Source: Muribaculaceae bacterium
Lineage (GTDB): Bacteria > Bacteroidota > Bacteroidia > Bacteroidales > Muribaculaceae
Assembly: GCA_016287065.1 (NCBI GenBank)
Contig: JAEEVB010000004.1
Location: forward strand, 1 to 23,430
Length of the DNA: 23,430 nt
Direction of reading: 5' to 3'
Shown: in pieces, positions 6,816-14,377 of the stretch
How positions within the stretch are numbered: the first letter of the stretch is position 1
Layout: the number at the start of each line of letters is the position of its first letter
Notes under the pieces: generated by a model
Database searches by the model: none
What the model was told of the DNA's origin: nothing
Seen by the model: the letters and a program-made list of their open reading frames with translations, nothing else
Position numbers and translations under genes: made by a program

Positions 6816-7600
6816 ACCACAATGTGGCCGCTAAATGCCTGTTCGGCCTCGGCTGTGAAGTCTTGCCGACGGGTGGCAAGGTGGGTGTCCTCGCTGTGAT
6901 AGAGCAGCAGATTCTTCACTTCCAGTTGCGCGGCTATCCTTGCCGAGTCGAGCACGGTGCTGTGGTGCTTCTCGTAGGGCCGGAACTGCTCGTGCTGCGA
7001 ATAGAGGCAGAAAGCCTCGCACAGCAGCCAGTCGCAACCGCGCACATAGCGTTCGGTGCGCTCGTTGTAGGGTTCATCGCCCAGACAGGCCACCCGCATG
7101 CCGTCGGGGAGCGTAGCGGCAAAACCGAACTGTTTCTTCTTGGTAGAACCGATGTCGAAGAAATCGACCTGCATGTCGTCGATCTGAATATGCTCGCCAT
7201 CGGTCACCTCACGCACCACGATGCCGTTGCCTATGGCACTGCGTATTTTCTCGTTGAGCATCAGGTCGCACATGGTGAGCAGGGCATGGCGCGCCTCATC
7301 GTGGCAATAGATGGTGAAGGGCGCCTGATACTTACCCTTGTGGATGAGGGGCGAGATTTTGCGAATCATCCAGATGACACCCATGATGTGGTCGGTGTGG
7401 GTGTGGGTAACAAACAGGTGATGAATATCCTCAAAGGCAATGCGTGCCCGATGGAGCTGCCTGAAGATGCCGTTGCCGCCACCTGCATCGACCATGAGCA
7501 GCGACTGTGGCGAGTGCAGGCAGAAACAGGTGTTGTAGCAACGCACACACATGGCGTTGCCGGTGCCTAACATAGTGATTTTAGCGTAGTCGTTGGTCAT
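6785..7600 (-). CDS. MBL-fold metal-dependent hydrolase (RNase Z/PhnP-like)
   Basis: This 271-residue protein begins with the beta-strand MLGTGNA (10-16), typical of the RNase Z/PhnP branch of the metallo-beta-lactamase fold. The metal ligands are visible: HTHTDH (66-71), Asp175 in LGDEP, Glu195 in LLCEA, His212 or His213 (KHHST) and His235 (LLYHSED). It is likely a soluble di-zinc phosphodiesterase or hydrolase. It lacks an obvious RNase Z exosite arm, so tRNA 3'-processing is not certain. It follows the histidine kinase gene by 26 nt and is probably in the same operon. Its 3' end has been copied into a degenerate repeat array downstream. Confidence is high for fold and low for substrate. 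Confidence 0.85.
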   Translation of the reverse strand: MTNDYAKITMLGTGNAMCVRCYNTCFCLHSPQSLLMVDAGGGNGIFRQLHRARIAFEDIHHLFVTHTHTDHIMGVIWMIRKISPLIHKGKYQAPFTIYCHDEARHALLTMCDLMLNEKIRSAIGNGIVVREVTDGEHIQIDDMQVDFFDIGSTKKKQFGFAATLPDGMRVACLGDEPYNERTERYVRGCDWLLCEAFCLYSQHEQFRPYEKHHSTVLDSARIAAQLEVKNLLLYHSEDTHLATRRQDFTAEAEQAFSGHIVVPDDLDTILL

Positions 7601-7626
7601 AGTCGGTTAAGGTTTTATGCAGTTGT

Positions 7627-8865
7627 TCATTTCATGCAGGGCAACTCGATGCAGAAGGTAGTGCCTTTGCCAATTTCGCTCTCTTTCACATAGATGTGTC
7701 CGCCGTGATACTCCTCAATGATGCGTTTCACAAGGGTCAAGCCCAAGCCCCAACCACGCTTTTTGGTGGTGAAACCCGGGTTGAACACCGTCTTGAAGTT
7801 CTTGCGGGGAATGCCCTTGCCGGTATCTTTCACGAGAATCTCGGCATAGTCGTCGAACGATGTGACCGTGATGTCGATACTGCCTTCGCCACCCATAGCG
7901 TCGACAGCATTCTTGGTGAGGTTTTCCATCACCCACTCGAAGAGCGACTGGCAAAGCATCACACCGCAGTTGTGCTCCTCGTCGAGATTGATGGTGAGAT
8001 TCACACGCTTGGGAATGCGGCTGCTCATGTAGGCCAGTGCCTGGGTAACTGCCTCGTTGATGAAGGTGAGTTCCTTGTCGGGCATAGAACCAATCTTGGA
8101 GAAACGGTCGGCGATGACCGAGAGGCGGTGCACATCCTTGTCCATGTCGCTCACAATCTCCTTGTCCACGCCCATCGACTCGAGCATCTGTGTCCAGGCC
8201 ATGAGCGACGATATGGGTGTGCCCAACTGGTGAGCCGTCTCCTTCGACAGACCCACCCACACCTTGTTCTGTTCGGCCTTTTTCACGCTGATAAGGGCAA
8301 AATAGGCGATGGCAAGGAAGAGGAGCAGCACGCCGAGCTGGATGTAGGGGTAATAAGCGAGTCGGCGCAGCACGGTAGAGTCTTCGTAGTAGAGGTATTG
8401 CTTGGTGTGCTTGTCGATGTTGATCTCGATCTTGTTGGTTGATTTCTTGAGCAGATTGAGTTTCTCTTGCAGATAGGCGCGGTTGCGCGGCGAGAGGGTG
8501 AGCATGTTCATGCTGTCGATGGGCTCGGGCAGACGGAAGTTGCGATACTGCAAAATGCTGTCGTTGGCATCGACCAGCAGCACGGGAATCGTGTGATTGC
8601 GCTCGATGATGCTGAACACGAAGTCCACATTGTTCATGGCCATGGGCATCATGTCGCCGTTCTCGTCGTCGATGGGTTCGTTGGCCATAGCGGCGAGTTC
8701 CTTGGTGGCGTCGGCCCAAATCTCCATGCGTTCACGCTCCTGCTTGGCAAGGTCTTTCACCAGACGGTTAGAAATCAGGAGAAACACGGCTGCGAGGATG
8801 AGGGAGACAGCGATGAGGGCTATCTTCCAGATGCGTCGTGAGTCGTAGATGTTTCTCAGATTCAT
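7627..8865 (-). CDS. Membrane-bound sensor histidine kinase (orphan)
   Basis: This 412-residue protein has two membrane segments (about 14-33 and 174-194) flanking a periplasmic sensor region of about 140 residues that matches no domain I can name. The cytoplasmic part has a HisKA-type H-box KETAHQLGTPISS with His212 as the phosphorylation site. The ATPase domain has an N-box ENLTKNAVDAM (314-324), a G1 box DTGKGI (347-352) and a G2 box GWGLGLTLVK (371-380). The protein should autophosphorylate. No response regulator is encoded in this window, so its partner lies elsewhere. It follows the HAD gene by 39 nt and precedes the MBL gene by 26 nt with no clear promoter in either gap, suggesting a HAD-kinase-MBL transcript. 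Confidence 0.92.
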   Translation of the reverse strand: MNLRNIYDSRRIWKIALIAVSLILAAVFLLISNRLVKDLAKQERERMEIWADATKELAAMANEPIDDENGDMMPMAMNNVDFVFSIIERNHTIPVLLVDANDSILQYRNFRLPEPIDSMNMLTLSPRNRAYLQEKLNLLKKSTNKIEINIDKHTKQYLYYEDSTVLRRLAYYPYIQLGVLLLFLAIAYFALISVKKAEQNKVWVGLSKETAHQLGTPISSLMAWTQMLESMGVDKEIVSDMDKDVHRLSVIADRFSKIGSMPDKELTFINEAVTQALAYMSSRIPKRVNLTINLDEEHNCGVMLCQSLFEWVMENLTKNAVDAMGGEGSIDITVTSFDDYAEILVKDTGKGIPRKNFKTVFNPGFTTKKRGWGLGLTLVKRIIEEYHGGHIYVKESEIGKGTTFCIELPCMK

Positions 8866-8904
8866 ATCGAGTGGTTTAAGTGTATAAACGTGAAAGATTG
8901 CGGT

Positions 8905-9756
8905 TTATTGTTTGGACTGGCCATAAAAATCTTGTTCAATCCAGCGCATGACGCTGTCGGAGTCGTTGTCGCCTATCACTTCGTGCGCTACCGCCTTCAC
9001 CTCGGGGAAGGCGTTCTCGGTGGCAACGGCCAGGGTGGCGGCCTGCATCATGGGAATGTCGTTGCGGTTGTCGCCAAACACCACAATGCGTTCGGCTCCA
9101 CACTGCTTGGCAAGCGCCTTGATGGCCTGCGCCTTGCTCACGCCCCTGCGGTAGACCTCAATCAGCCCCGACTCAAAGTCGTAGATGTCGTGATAGAGGA
9201 AAGGTGAGCAGTCGACATCGGTCTGCAGCGACTCGTAGACGCGTCGCAGTTTGCCGTAGTCCTGCATCGAGTAGATGAGCATCACATCGGGGTGAGAGTA
9301 ATAGTGCTCGTCTTCGAGGTAGAACTGCTTGAGGGGCAGATTCAAGCGTTCCTGCACGAAAATCTTTTCCTGCTTGGAGAGGCTGCCCACATGACAGGCA
9401 TGCACCTTGCTGCCCACGCGGTGGTAGACAAAGGGGTGGAGCCCCCGGCTCTCAAACACCTTGCACACCTGCTCCACGGTGGCCGGGTCGAGCACATGCA
9501 CCTGCTCATAGTCGCCCTTGCTGTGGTTCCACTGGGCGGCGCCGTTGAGCACGATGTAGGGCAACGCCATGTTCACCTCATGAAGCAGCGGCACCACGGT
9601 GGCCGGGGTGCGCGCTGTGGCAATGGTAAAGAGTGCCCCGTCCTCAATGAGTCGATTGAGGCCTTGAGCACTATTGTGCGACACCTGCGACTCGGTGTTG
9701 AGCAGGGTGCCGTCGAGGTCGCTCACATATAGGGTCTTTTGGGCGCGTTGGGTCAT
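8905..9756 (-). CDS. Cof-type HAD-IIB family phosphatase
   Basis: This 283-residue protein carries all four HAD motifs. Motif I is VSDLDGTLL with the nucleophile Asp13 and the acid/base Asp15, motif II is the Thr47 region (IATAR), motif III is Lys208 in GVSKAQA, and motif IV is GDNRNDIPMM (Asp229 and Asp233). The length and the cap between motifs II and III are typical of the Cof/IIB subfamily, which dephosphorylates sugar phosphates, flavin precursors and other small metabolites; the substrate cannot be read from sequence. It lies 164 bp after metG across a GGGAATTC-type repeat gap and directly before the histidine kinase. Confidence 0.9.
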   Translation of the reverse strand: MTQRAQKTLYVSDLDGTLLNTESQVSHNSAQGLNRLIEDGALFTIATARTPATVVPLLHEVNMALPYIVLNGAAQWNHSKGDYEQVHVLDPATVEQVCKVFESRGLHPFVYHRVGSKVHACHVGSLSKQEKIFVQERLNLPLKQFYLEDEHYYSHPDVMLIYSMQDYGKLRRVYESLQTDVDCSPFLYHDIYDFESGLIEVYRRGVSKAQAIKALAKQCGAERIVVFGDNRNDIPMMQAATLAVATENAFPEVKAVAHEVIGDNDSDSVMRWIEQDFYGQSKQ

Positions 9757-9761
9757 GCGGG

Positions 9762-9920
9762 AAAGTTGGGAATTCTGGGAAATGCGGGAAAGTTGGGAAA
9801 AGTTTCAATGCCCTTCGGGCACCGCACACCGCCATAGGCGACTTTTGCTTTGAAATTTTCCCGAGCTAAAGGTTGGGAATTCCGGGAATTCGGGGAAAAA
9901 CGGGAATTCTGGGAAAATTG
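9762..9920. repeat. Low-complexity GGGAATTC/GGGAAA repeats around a small hairpin element
   Basis: The gap between metG and the HAD gene is built of repeats such as GGGAATTCTGGGAAA and GGGAAAGTTGGGAA at 9768-9802 and again at 9874-9917. Between them lie small hairpins, CCCTTCGGG (9811-9819) and CGCC-ATA-GGCG (9830-9840). The 13-mer GGCACCGCACACC (9818-9830) recurs in the repeat gap at 19664-19676. No gene is visible here. Confidence 0.7.
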
Positions 9921-11960
9921 CTACTTGACCTGCACACCGGGTTTCACGGTTCCAGTGGGTCCAACCACCACCAGGCGTCCGTCGGCATCTTCGGCACTGA
10001 GTATCATGCCCTGGCTCTCGATGCCCTTGAAGGTGCGCGGCGGGAAGTTGGCAATGAAGCACACCTGCTTGCCCACGAGATCCTCGGGGTAATAATACTT
10101 GGCAATGCCACTGACGATGGTGCGTCCCTTGATGCCGTCATCGATCTTGAGGCACAGGAGTTTGTCGGCCTTCTTCACCTTTTCGCAAGCGGTGACGGTT
10201 CCCACACGGATGTCGAGTTTCATGAAGTCGTCGAAGGTGCATTGCGGGCCAATGGCCTTGGGCTTGAAGTTGTTGATGATGTTCTCCTGCTTGATGCGCT
10301 CAAGGCGGTCGAGCTGTGCCTGAATCACATCGTCCTCAATCTTCTCGAATAGGAGTTCGGGCTTGTTGATGACATCGCCAGCCTTGAGAATATCGAAGTT
10401 GCCCAGTGCATTCCAGTCCAGTTTGTCGATACCCAGCATGTTGCGCAGTTTCTCGGCGCTGAAGGGCAGGAAGGGCTCGAAGGCGATGGCGAGGTTGGCG
10501 CACATCTGCAGGGCCAGGTTCAGGATGGTCTCGACGCGTGCCATATCGGTCTTGGCGAGTTTCCAGGGCTCGGTGTCGGCCAGGTACTTGTTGCCGATGC
10601 GTGCCAGTTTCATGGCCTCGGCGAGGGCAGCGCGGAAGTGGAAGGTTTCGAGTGCTTCGCTCAAAGTGGCCTTCACGCCCTTGAACTCGTCGATGGTGGC
10701 GCGGTCGTAGTCGGTGAGTTCGCCGCAAGCAGGCACTTTGCCCTCGAAGTACTTGTGGGTGAGCACCAGCGCGCGGTTCACGAAGTTGCCCAGGATGGCC
10801 ACCAGCTCGTTGTTGTTGCGGGCCTGGAAGTCACGCCAAGTGAAGTCGTTGTCCTTGGTCTCGGGCGCATTGGCGGTGAGCACATAGCGCAGCACATCCT
10901 GCTTGCCGGGGAAGTCGGCGAGGTACTCGTGCAGCCAAATGGCCCAGTTGCGGCTGGTCGAAATCTTGTCGCCCTCGAGGTTGAGGAACTCGTTGGCAGG
11001 CACATTGTCGGGCAGCTGGTAAGAACCCTCGGCCATGAGCATGGCGGGGAAGATGAGGCAGTGGAACACGATGTTGTCCTTGCCAATGAAGTGGATGATG
11101 CGGGTATCCTTGTCTTTCCAGTACTTTTCCCAGTCATTGGGCAGCAGTTCCTTGGTGTTGCTGATGTAGCCTATTGGGGCATCGAACCACACATAGAGCA
11201 CTTTGCCCTCGGCACCCTCGATGGGCACGGGTATGCCCCAGTTGAGGTCGCGGGTCACGGCGCGGGGCTGCAGGTGCTCGTCTAGCCACGACTTGCACTG
11301 GCCATAGACATTGGTCTTCCACTCCTTGTGGTCCTCAAGAATCCACTTGCGCAGGGCAGGCTCCCACTTGTCGAGGGGCATGTACCAGTGCTTGGTGTCC
11401 TTCATCACAGGCACATTGCCGGTGATGGCGCTCTTGGGGTTGATGAGGTCGGTGGCGTTGAGGCTGGTGCCGCATGCTTCGCACTGGTCGCCATAGGCAT
11501 GCTCGTTGCCGCAGTGGGGGCAGGTGCCCGTCACATAGCGGTCGGCGAGGAACTGGTTGGCCTCCTCGTCGTAGAGATGCTGGGTGGTCTTCTCGATGAA
11601 CTCGCCCTTGTCGTAGAGTTTCTTGAAAAAGTCGCTTGCGGTGACGCGGTGCATGTCGCTGGTGGTGCGGCTATAGACATCGAACGAGATGCCCAGACCC
11701 GCCATCGAATCCTTGATGATCTTGTGGTAGCGGTCCACTATATCTTGCGGGGTAACCCCCTCTTTTTGAGCCTTGATGGTGATGGGCACACCGTGCTCGT
11801 CGCTACCGCCCACCATAATCACATCTTCGCCTTTGAGACGCAGATAACGGGTGTAGATGTCGGCAGGAACATAGACGCCTGCCAGGTGGCCGATGTGCAC
11901 AGGACCGTTGGCATAAGGCAGTGCGGTCGTCACGAGTGTGCGTTTGAAATTTTTCTCCAT
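9921..11960 (-). CDS. metG: Methionyl-tRNA synthetase with C-terminal tRNA-binding domain
   Basis: This 679-residue protein is a full-length class I synthetase. The HIGH motif is HIGH at residues 22-25 (PYANGPVHIGHLAG), the zinc site is C147-x2-C150...C160-x2-C163, the WGIPVP segment (241-246) belongs to the catalytic core, and the KMSKS equivalent is KISTS (332-336). The anticodon-binding helical domain follows, and residues about 580-679 form an EMAP/Trbp111-like OB fold (DIRVGTVTACEKVKKADKLL) that binds tRNA and promotes dimerisation. It charges initiator and elongator tRNA(Met). The start ATG is preceded by a -7 box about 29 bp upstream. One copy of the 41-bp repeat lies immediately upstream of that -7 box, so the neighbouring ATPase cassette abuts the promoter of an essential gene. 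Confidence 0.98.
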   Translation of the reverse strand: MEKNFKRTLVTTALPYANGPVHIGHLAGVYVPADIYTRYLRLKGEDVIMVGGSDEHGVPITIKAQKEGVTPQDIVDRYHKIIKDSMAGLGISFDVYSRTTSDMHRVTASDFFKKLYDKGEFIEKTTQHLYDEEANQFLADRYVTGTCPHCGNEHAYGDQCEACGTSLNATDLINPKSAITGNVPVMKDTKHWYMPLDKWEPALRKWILEDHKEWKTNVYGQCKSWLDEHLQPRAVTRDLNWGIPVPIEGAEGKVLYVWFDAPIGYISNTKELLPNDWEKYWKDKDTRIIHFIGKDNIVFHCLIFPAMLMAEGSYQLPDNVPANEFLNLEGDKISTSRNWAIWLHEYLADFPGKQDVLRYVLTANAPETKDNDFTWRDFQARNNNELVAILGNFVNRALVLTHKYFEGKVPACGELTDYDRATIDEFKGVKATLSEALETFHFRAALAEAMKLARIGNKYLADTEPWKLAKTDMARVETILNLALQMCANLAIAFEPFLPFSAEKLRNMLGIDKLDWNALGNFDILKAGDVINKPELLFEKIEDDVIQAQLDRLERIKQENIINNFKPKAIGPQCTFDDFMKLDIRVGTVTACEKVKKADKLLCLKIDDGIKGRTIVSGIAKYYYPEDLVGKQVCFIANFPPRTFKGIESQGMILSAEDADGRLVVVGPTGTVKPGVQVK

Positions 11961-11988
11961 AATAAGTAGTATTTATTTATATTTTTTG

Positions 11989-11996
11989 CAAAGTTA
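11989..11996 (-). promoter_or_regulatory. -7 box of the metG promoter
   Basis: The minus strand reads TAACTTTG, matching TAnnTTTG. No good -33 box lies at 19-21 bp; that position falls inside the 41-bp repeat at 12001-12041. The same -7 sequence precedes the outer-membrane protein gene at 15888-15895. Confidence 0.5.
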
Positions 11997-12000
11997 CTAC

Positions 12001-12041
12001 TTTTTGTTGAATAACCGCTCAGGCTCAACAGAAAAACGCCA
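12001..12041. repeat. 41-bp direct repeat, copy 1, downstream of the DUF4143 ATPase
   Basis: Identical at all 41 positions to 13581-13621, 1580 bp away. It contains an imperfect dyad: TTTTTGTTGA at the left and TCAACAGAAAAA at the right. On the minus strand it lies 17 nt after the ATPase stop, where it could act as a terminator. Confidence 0.9.
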
Positions 12042-12058
12042 TTGTCCAATTCGTAGGC

Positions 12059-13405
12059 CTAAAGCAGGGGTGTCATGTAAAGTGGCAAGAAAACAACCCC
12101 ATCTTCGACCTTTAGATCGCCACTGTGCAGAACATAAGGTGTAGCGATATGGGCCGAGAATTTCTTGATGCATTTGCGCAAAGATGAAAGTGTGTAGCGA
12201 TTAGAACTCTTCACTTCGATTGGTGAAATGTTGTGTCGGCTTGTCACTTGCTGTTTTCTGATGAGAAAATCAATTTCCATTCTATCATCAGCATTATCGT
12301 TATAAGATGAGTAGTAGAACAATTCTTTACCTGAAGTCTTGAGCATCTGAGCCACAATGTTCTCGACCAACATTCCTTTATTCACTTCGAGTTTATCGAA
12401 CATCAGTTTGCGATACAGGTCTTCTCGTTCGGCTCGTTCACCAAAAGCCTGTGAAATAAGCAGTCCCGTGTCGGCCATATATAATTTAAACTTATATTGC
12501 TCCCTGTTTAGCCCCAGACCGATATTGGGAGCTGTAGTGGCGTAGCAAATATTGACTACGCGCGACTCTTCAAGCCAAAAAAAGGATTTCTCATAATCGC
12601 GTGTACGAGCCCCATGTTTGACATTACCTATTCGAAAGCGTTTCTCGTGCCGTTGCAACATGGATGGAATCAAATCGAAAATGTGCGTTACTTTCTGTTC
12701 CTCACCATGTGCGTATTTGCTGATATCGCTGCGATAGAGATTCAATATGTTGCGCTTCACATGATCAACTTTATCAAAGTCGTTGCTTGTTGCATATTCC
12801 AGTACAACTTGCGGCATGCCGCCAACAATCATATACTGCCGAAACAGTTCCATGGCTTTGCGATGAATGGCTTGCCCCATGGGTCTTAAGGCACTAAACT
12901 GTTCTTGAATATAGGGCATAAGCACATCATTGCCCATGGCCCAAAGAAACTCTTCAAAGTCCATGGGATACATGTCGACTCGCTCCTCTTCAGATGGAAT
13001 CACAATATCCTTGACATTACGATTTATGCTCACGAGTGACCCCGTCTCAATATAGTCATAACGGCCATCGGCCACAAGATATTTTATGGCGGCACGAGCA
13101 CGGGGAAACTGTTGCACTTCATCAAAAATGATGACTGTTTGCCGCTCGTAGAACTTGACACCAGTCAGCAGACTTAATTGACGGAAGAAAATATCAAGAT
13201 TAGCCAGTTGTTCTTCAAAAAGTTGCTTAATTTGTTGACTCGCATTGTTGAAGTCAATCACCAAGTAGGATTTATACTCATTTCGAGCAAATTCCTCAGC
13301 GATATAACTCTTGCCCACACGACGAGCTCCATCAATCAAAATGGCAGTTTTGCCACCCCATTGATCCTTCCATCTCTTTAACTCATTGTAAATCTTGCGT
13401 TTCAT
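12059..13405 (-). CDS. AAA ATPase with C-terminal DUF4143 (PD-(D/E)XK-like) domain
   Basis: This 448-residue protein has Walker A DGARRVGKS (25-33; Lys32 and Ser33), Walker B VIIFDEVQQF (91-100; Asp95-Glu96) and a sensor-like YIETGS (118-123). The region about 185-260 is helical. The C-terminal DUF4143 region (about 340-440) has the arrangement VEN (347-349), EIDF (377-380) and PIEVKSS (395-401), consistent with a PD-(D/E)XK-type nuclease-like core with Asp379, Glu397 and Lys399. These AAA-DUF4143 proteins are abundant in Bacteroidetes and archaea; their function is not established. The gene has its own promoter and repeat-containing leader and is bracketed by perfect 41-bp repeats, which suggests it arrived as a unit between metG and the upstream gene. 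Confidence 0.88.
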   Translation of the reverse strand: MKRKIYNELKRWKDQWGGKTAILIDGARRVGKSYIAEEFARNEYKSYLVIDFNNASQQIKQLFEEQLANLDIFFRQLSLLTGVKFYERQTVIIFDEVQQFPRARAAIKYLVADGRYDYIETGSLVSINRNVKDIVIPSEEERVDMYPMDFEEFLWAMGNDVLMPYIQEQFSALRPMGQAIHRKAMELFRQYMIVGGMPQVVLEYATSNDFDKVDHVKRNILNLYRSDISKYAHGEEQKVTHIFDLIPSMLQRHEKRFRIGNVKHGARTRDYEKSFFWLEESRVVNICYATTAPNIGLGLNREQYKFKLYMADTGLLISQAFGERAEREDLYRKLMFDKLEVNKGMLVENIVAQMLKTSGKELFYYSSYNDNADDRMEIDFLIRKQQVTSRHNISPIEVKSSNRYTLSSLRKCIKKFSAHIATPYVLHSGDLKVEDGVVFLPLYMTPLL

Positions 13406-13414
13406 ATTAATAAA

Positions 13415-13505
13415 TACACTAAACAGAGGTTTTTATTTGGGTGGATTCTACACCAAACGGAGGTTTTGTGTGGGGCGAATTCTACACCAAACGGAGATTA
13501 TTAGC
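13415..13505. repeat. Three 34-bp tandem repeats in the ATPase leader
   Basis: The units begin at 13415, 13449 and 13483 with a period of exactly 34 bp. The common core is TACACCAAACGGAGG (one unit reads TACACTAAACAGAGG), and the stretch ATTCTACACCAAACGGAG occurs twice exactly (13445-13462 and 13479-13496). Units 1 and 2 also share GGAGGTTTT-like tails and GGATTC/GAATTC ends; unit 3 is partial. The array lies between the predicted transcription start (about 13503) and the ATG at 13405, so it would be transcribed as the mRNA leader with CUCCGUUUGGUGUA repeated. Confidence 0.8.
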
Positions 13506-13509
13506 ATTG

Positions 13510-13540
13510 CAAAGATAGTGTGTCTCACATAAATCTCCAA
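13510..13540 (-). promoter_or_regulatory. Promoter of the DUF4143 ATPase
   Basis: On the minus strand TTG (13538-13540), a 20-bp spacer and TATCTTTG (13510-13517) match the Bacteroidetes promoter. The -7 box is identical to those of argR and the other ATPase. The predicted leader is about 98 nt and consists almost entirely of the 34-bp repeats. Confidence 0.6.
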
Positions 13541-13580
13541 TTTTTTGAAAGAAAAAATTATAGGTTTGGAGAAAGATTCA

Positions 13581-13621
13581 TTTTTGTTGAATAACCGCTC
13601 AGGCTCAACAGAAAAACGCCA
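13581..13621. repeat. 41-bp direct repeat, copy 2, upstream of the ATPase promoter
   Basis: Perfect match to 12001-12041; identity stops abruptly on both sides. Here the right end forms part of the intrinsic terminator of the upstream minus-strand gene. Confidence 0.9.
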
Positions 13622-13644
13622 AGTGCGAGGCAAATGGCGTTCTT
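13607..13644 (-). terminator. Intrinsic terminator after the unrecognised 191-residue gene
   Basis: Read on the minus strand, the arms GAAGAACGCCA (13644-13634) and TGGCGTTTTTC (13621-13611) pair at 10 of 11 positions around a 12-nt loop, with the T-run in and after the right arm. The right arm belongs to the 41-bp repeat; the left arm is unique to this copy. Confidence 0.6.
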
Positions 13645-13664
13645 CTGAATGATTCATAAATGTA

Positions 13665-14240
13665 TTAAAGTAGGGTGAGGTGTGATTGTTCCCACTGGGG
13701 AATGGTGGCAAGGGCGGCCTGGTGGAAGGCGAAGGTGCCATCGGCGGGTCGCACCACGCAGCGGGCGGTGACGAGGGCTGGCTGGGTGCCGGTGGCAATG
13801 GCGAGGAGCAGCAGGCGGTTGCCATAGTCGATGGCGGCAGGTCGGTTGGGACCAGCACCTGTGTAGGGGTCGAGGGCGACTTGCGCCTCATGGCTGTCGG
13901 GGGCGAGGAACTGGGTGACGGGGCGTTGCCAGGCGGTTAATTGCCACTCGACGGGTCGCACGCACTGCGGTGGGACGGTGGCCGAGACCTTGCCGTGCGC
14001 ATCGGTGGTGAGGGCAACATCGGCCTTGACATCTTCAACCGGCAGCCACTCGACGGGGGCGGTGTTGAGCAGGTGGGCATACCACTGCCGGATGTGCAAC
14101 TCGAGCAGGGCGTCGATATCGATGCCGTCGTCGCGCTCCACGGTGCAGTCGCGCACCACAGGCTCGAGACGCAGTTCTTTTTTCCATAGGGCGAGCATCT
14201 CGCTGGCGTTGAGATGCAAAAATTGATTGGTGTTTTCCAT
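13665..14240 (-). CDS. Hypothetical protein, 191 residues, no recognised domain
   Basis: I do not recognise a family. The start is taken at the ATG at 14240; a longer frame begins with TTG at 14270, but that codon lies inside the predicted -7 box (14268-14275). The protein has no signal peptide or membrane segment and is soluble. It is rich in Trp, Pro and acidic residues, with segments such as LWKKELRLEP, RDDGIDIDALLELHIRQWYAHLL and, near the C-terminus, ATIPQWEQSHLTLL. The middle (about 90-150) has alternating hydrophobic strands, suggesting a beta-rich domain. It has its own -7 box and terminator and is probably monocistronic. Coding potential looks real from codon use and length. Confidence 0.65.
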   Translation of the reverse strand: MENTNQFLHLNASEMLALWKKELRLEPVVRDCTVERDDGIDIDALLELHIRQWYAHLLNTAPVEWLPVEDVKADVALTTDAHGKVSATVPPQCVRPVEWQLTAWQRPVTQFLAPDSHEAQVALDPYTGAGPNRPAAIDYGNRLLLLAIATGTQPALVTARCVVRPADGTFAFHQAALATIPQWEQSHLTLL

Positions 14241-14267
14241 GATTTTGTGTGTTTGAGGTTTTTGCCA

Positions 14268-14275
14268 CAAAAATA
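14268..14275 (-). promoter_or_regulatory. -7 box upstream of the 191-residue hypothetical gene
   Basis: The minus strand reads TATTTTTG, about 28 bp before the ATG at 14240. The -33 region is weak. Its position decides in favour of the shorter ATG start. Confidence 0.45.
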
Positions 14276-14314
14276 GCCACAGTGCCCCTTACAGCGCCAT
14301 GTTAATTGCACACA

Positions 14315-14361
14315 GATGTCAGTTGTCAGTTGTCAGATGACAGTTATCAGATGACAGTTAT
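14315..14361. repeat. Short-period GTCAG/GACAG repeat tract
   Basis: The tract is built of near-copies of TGTCAGT and AGATGACAGTTATC and includes the palindrome TGTCA-GA-TGACA (14331-14342). It lies between the end of the DUF4294 gene and the promoter of the next gene. Slippage could change its length. Confidence 0.7.
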
Positions 14362-14377
14362 GAGGGGTGAGGTGGGG

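Noticed and set aside
13415..13505. 34-bp repeats as a small CRISPR array
   Set aside because: The units are directly contiguous with no spacers, vary in sequence, and lie in the leader of a gene; no cas gene is present.
12001..13621. ATPase cassette as a classical insertion sequence
   Set aside because: There are no terminal inverted repeats and no transposase motif, and the 41-bp direct repeats are far longer than usual target duplications.
14241..14270. TTG start giving a 201-residue version of the hypothetical protein
   Set aside because: The TTG overlaps the predicted -7 box; the ATG at 14240 fits the leader.
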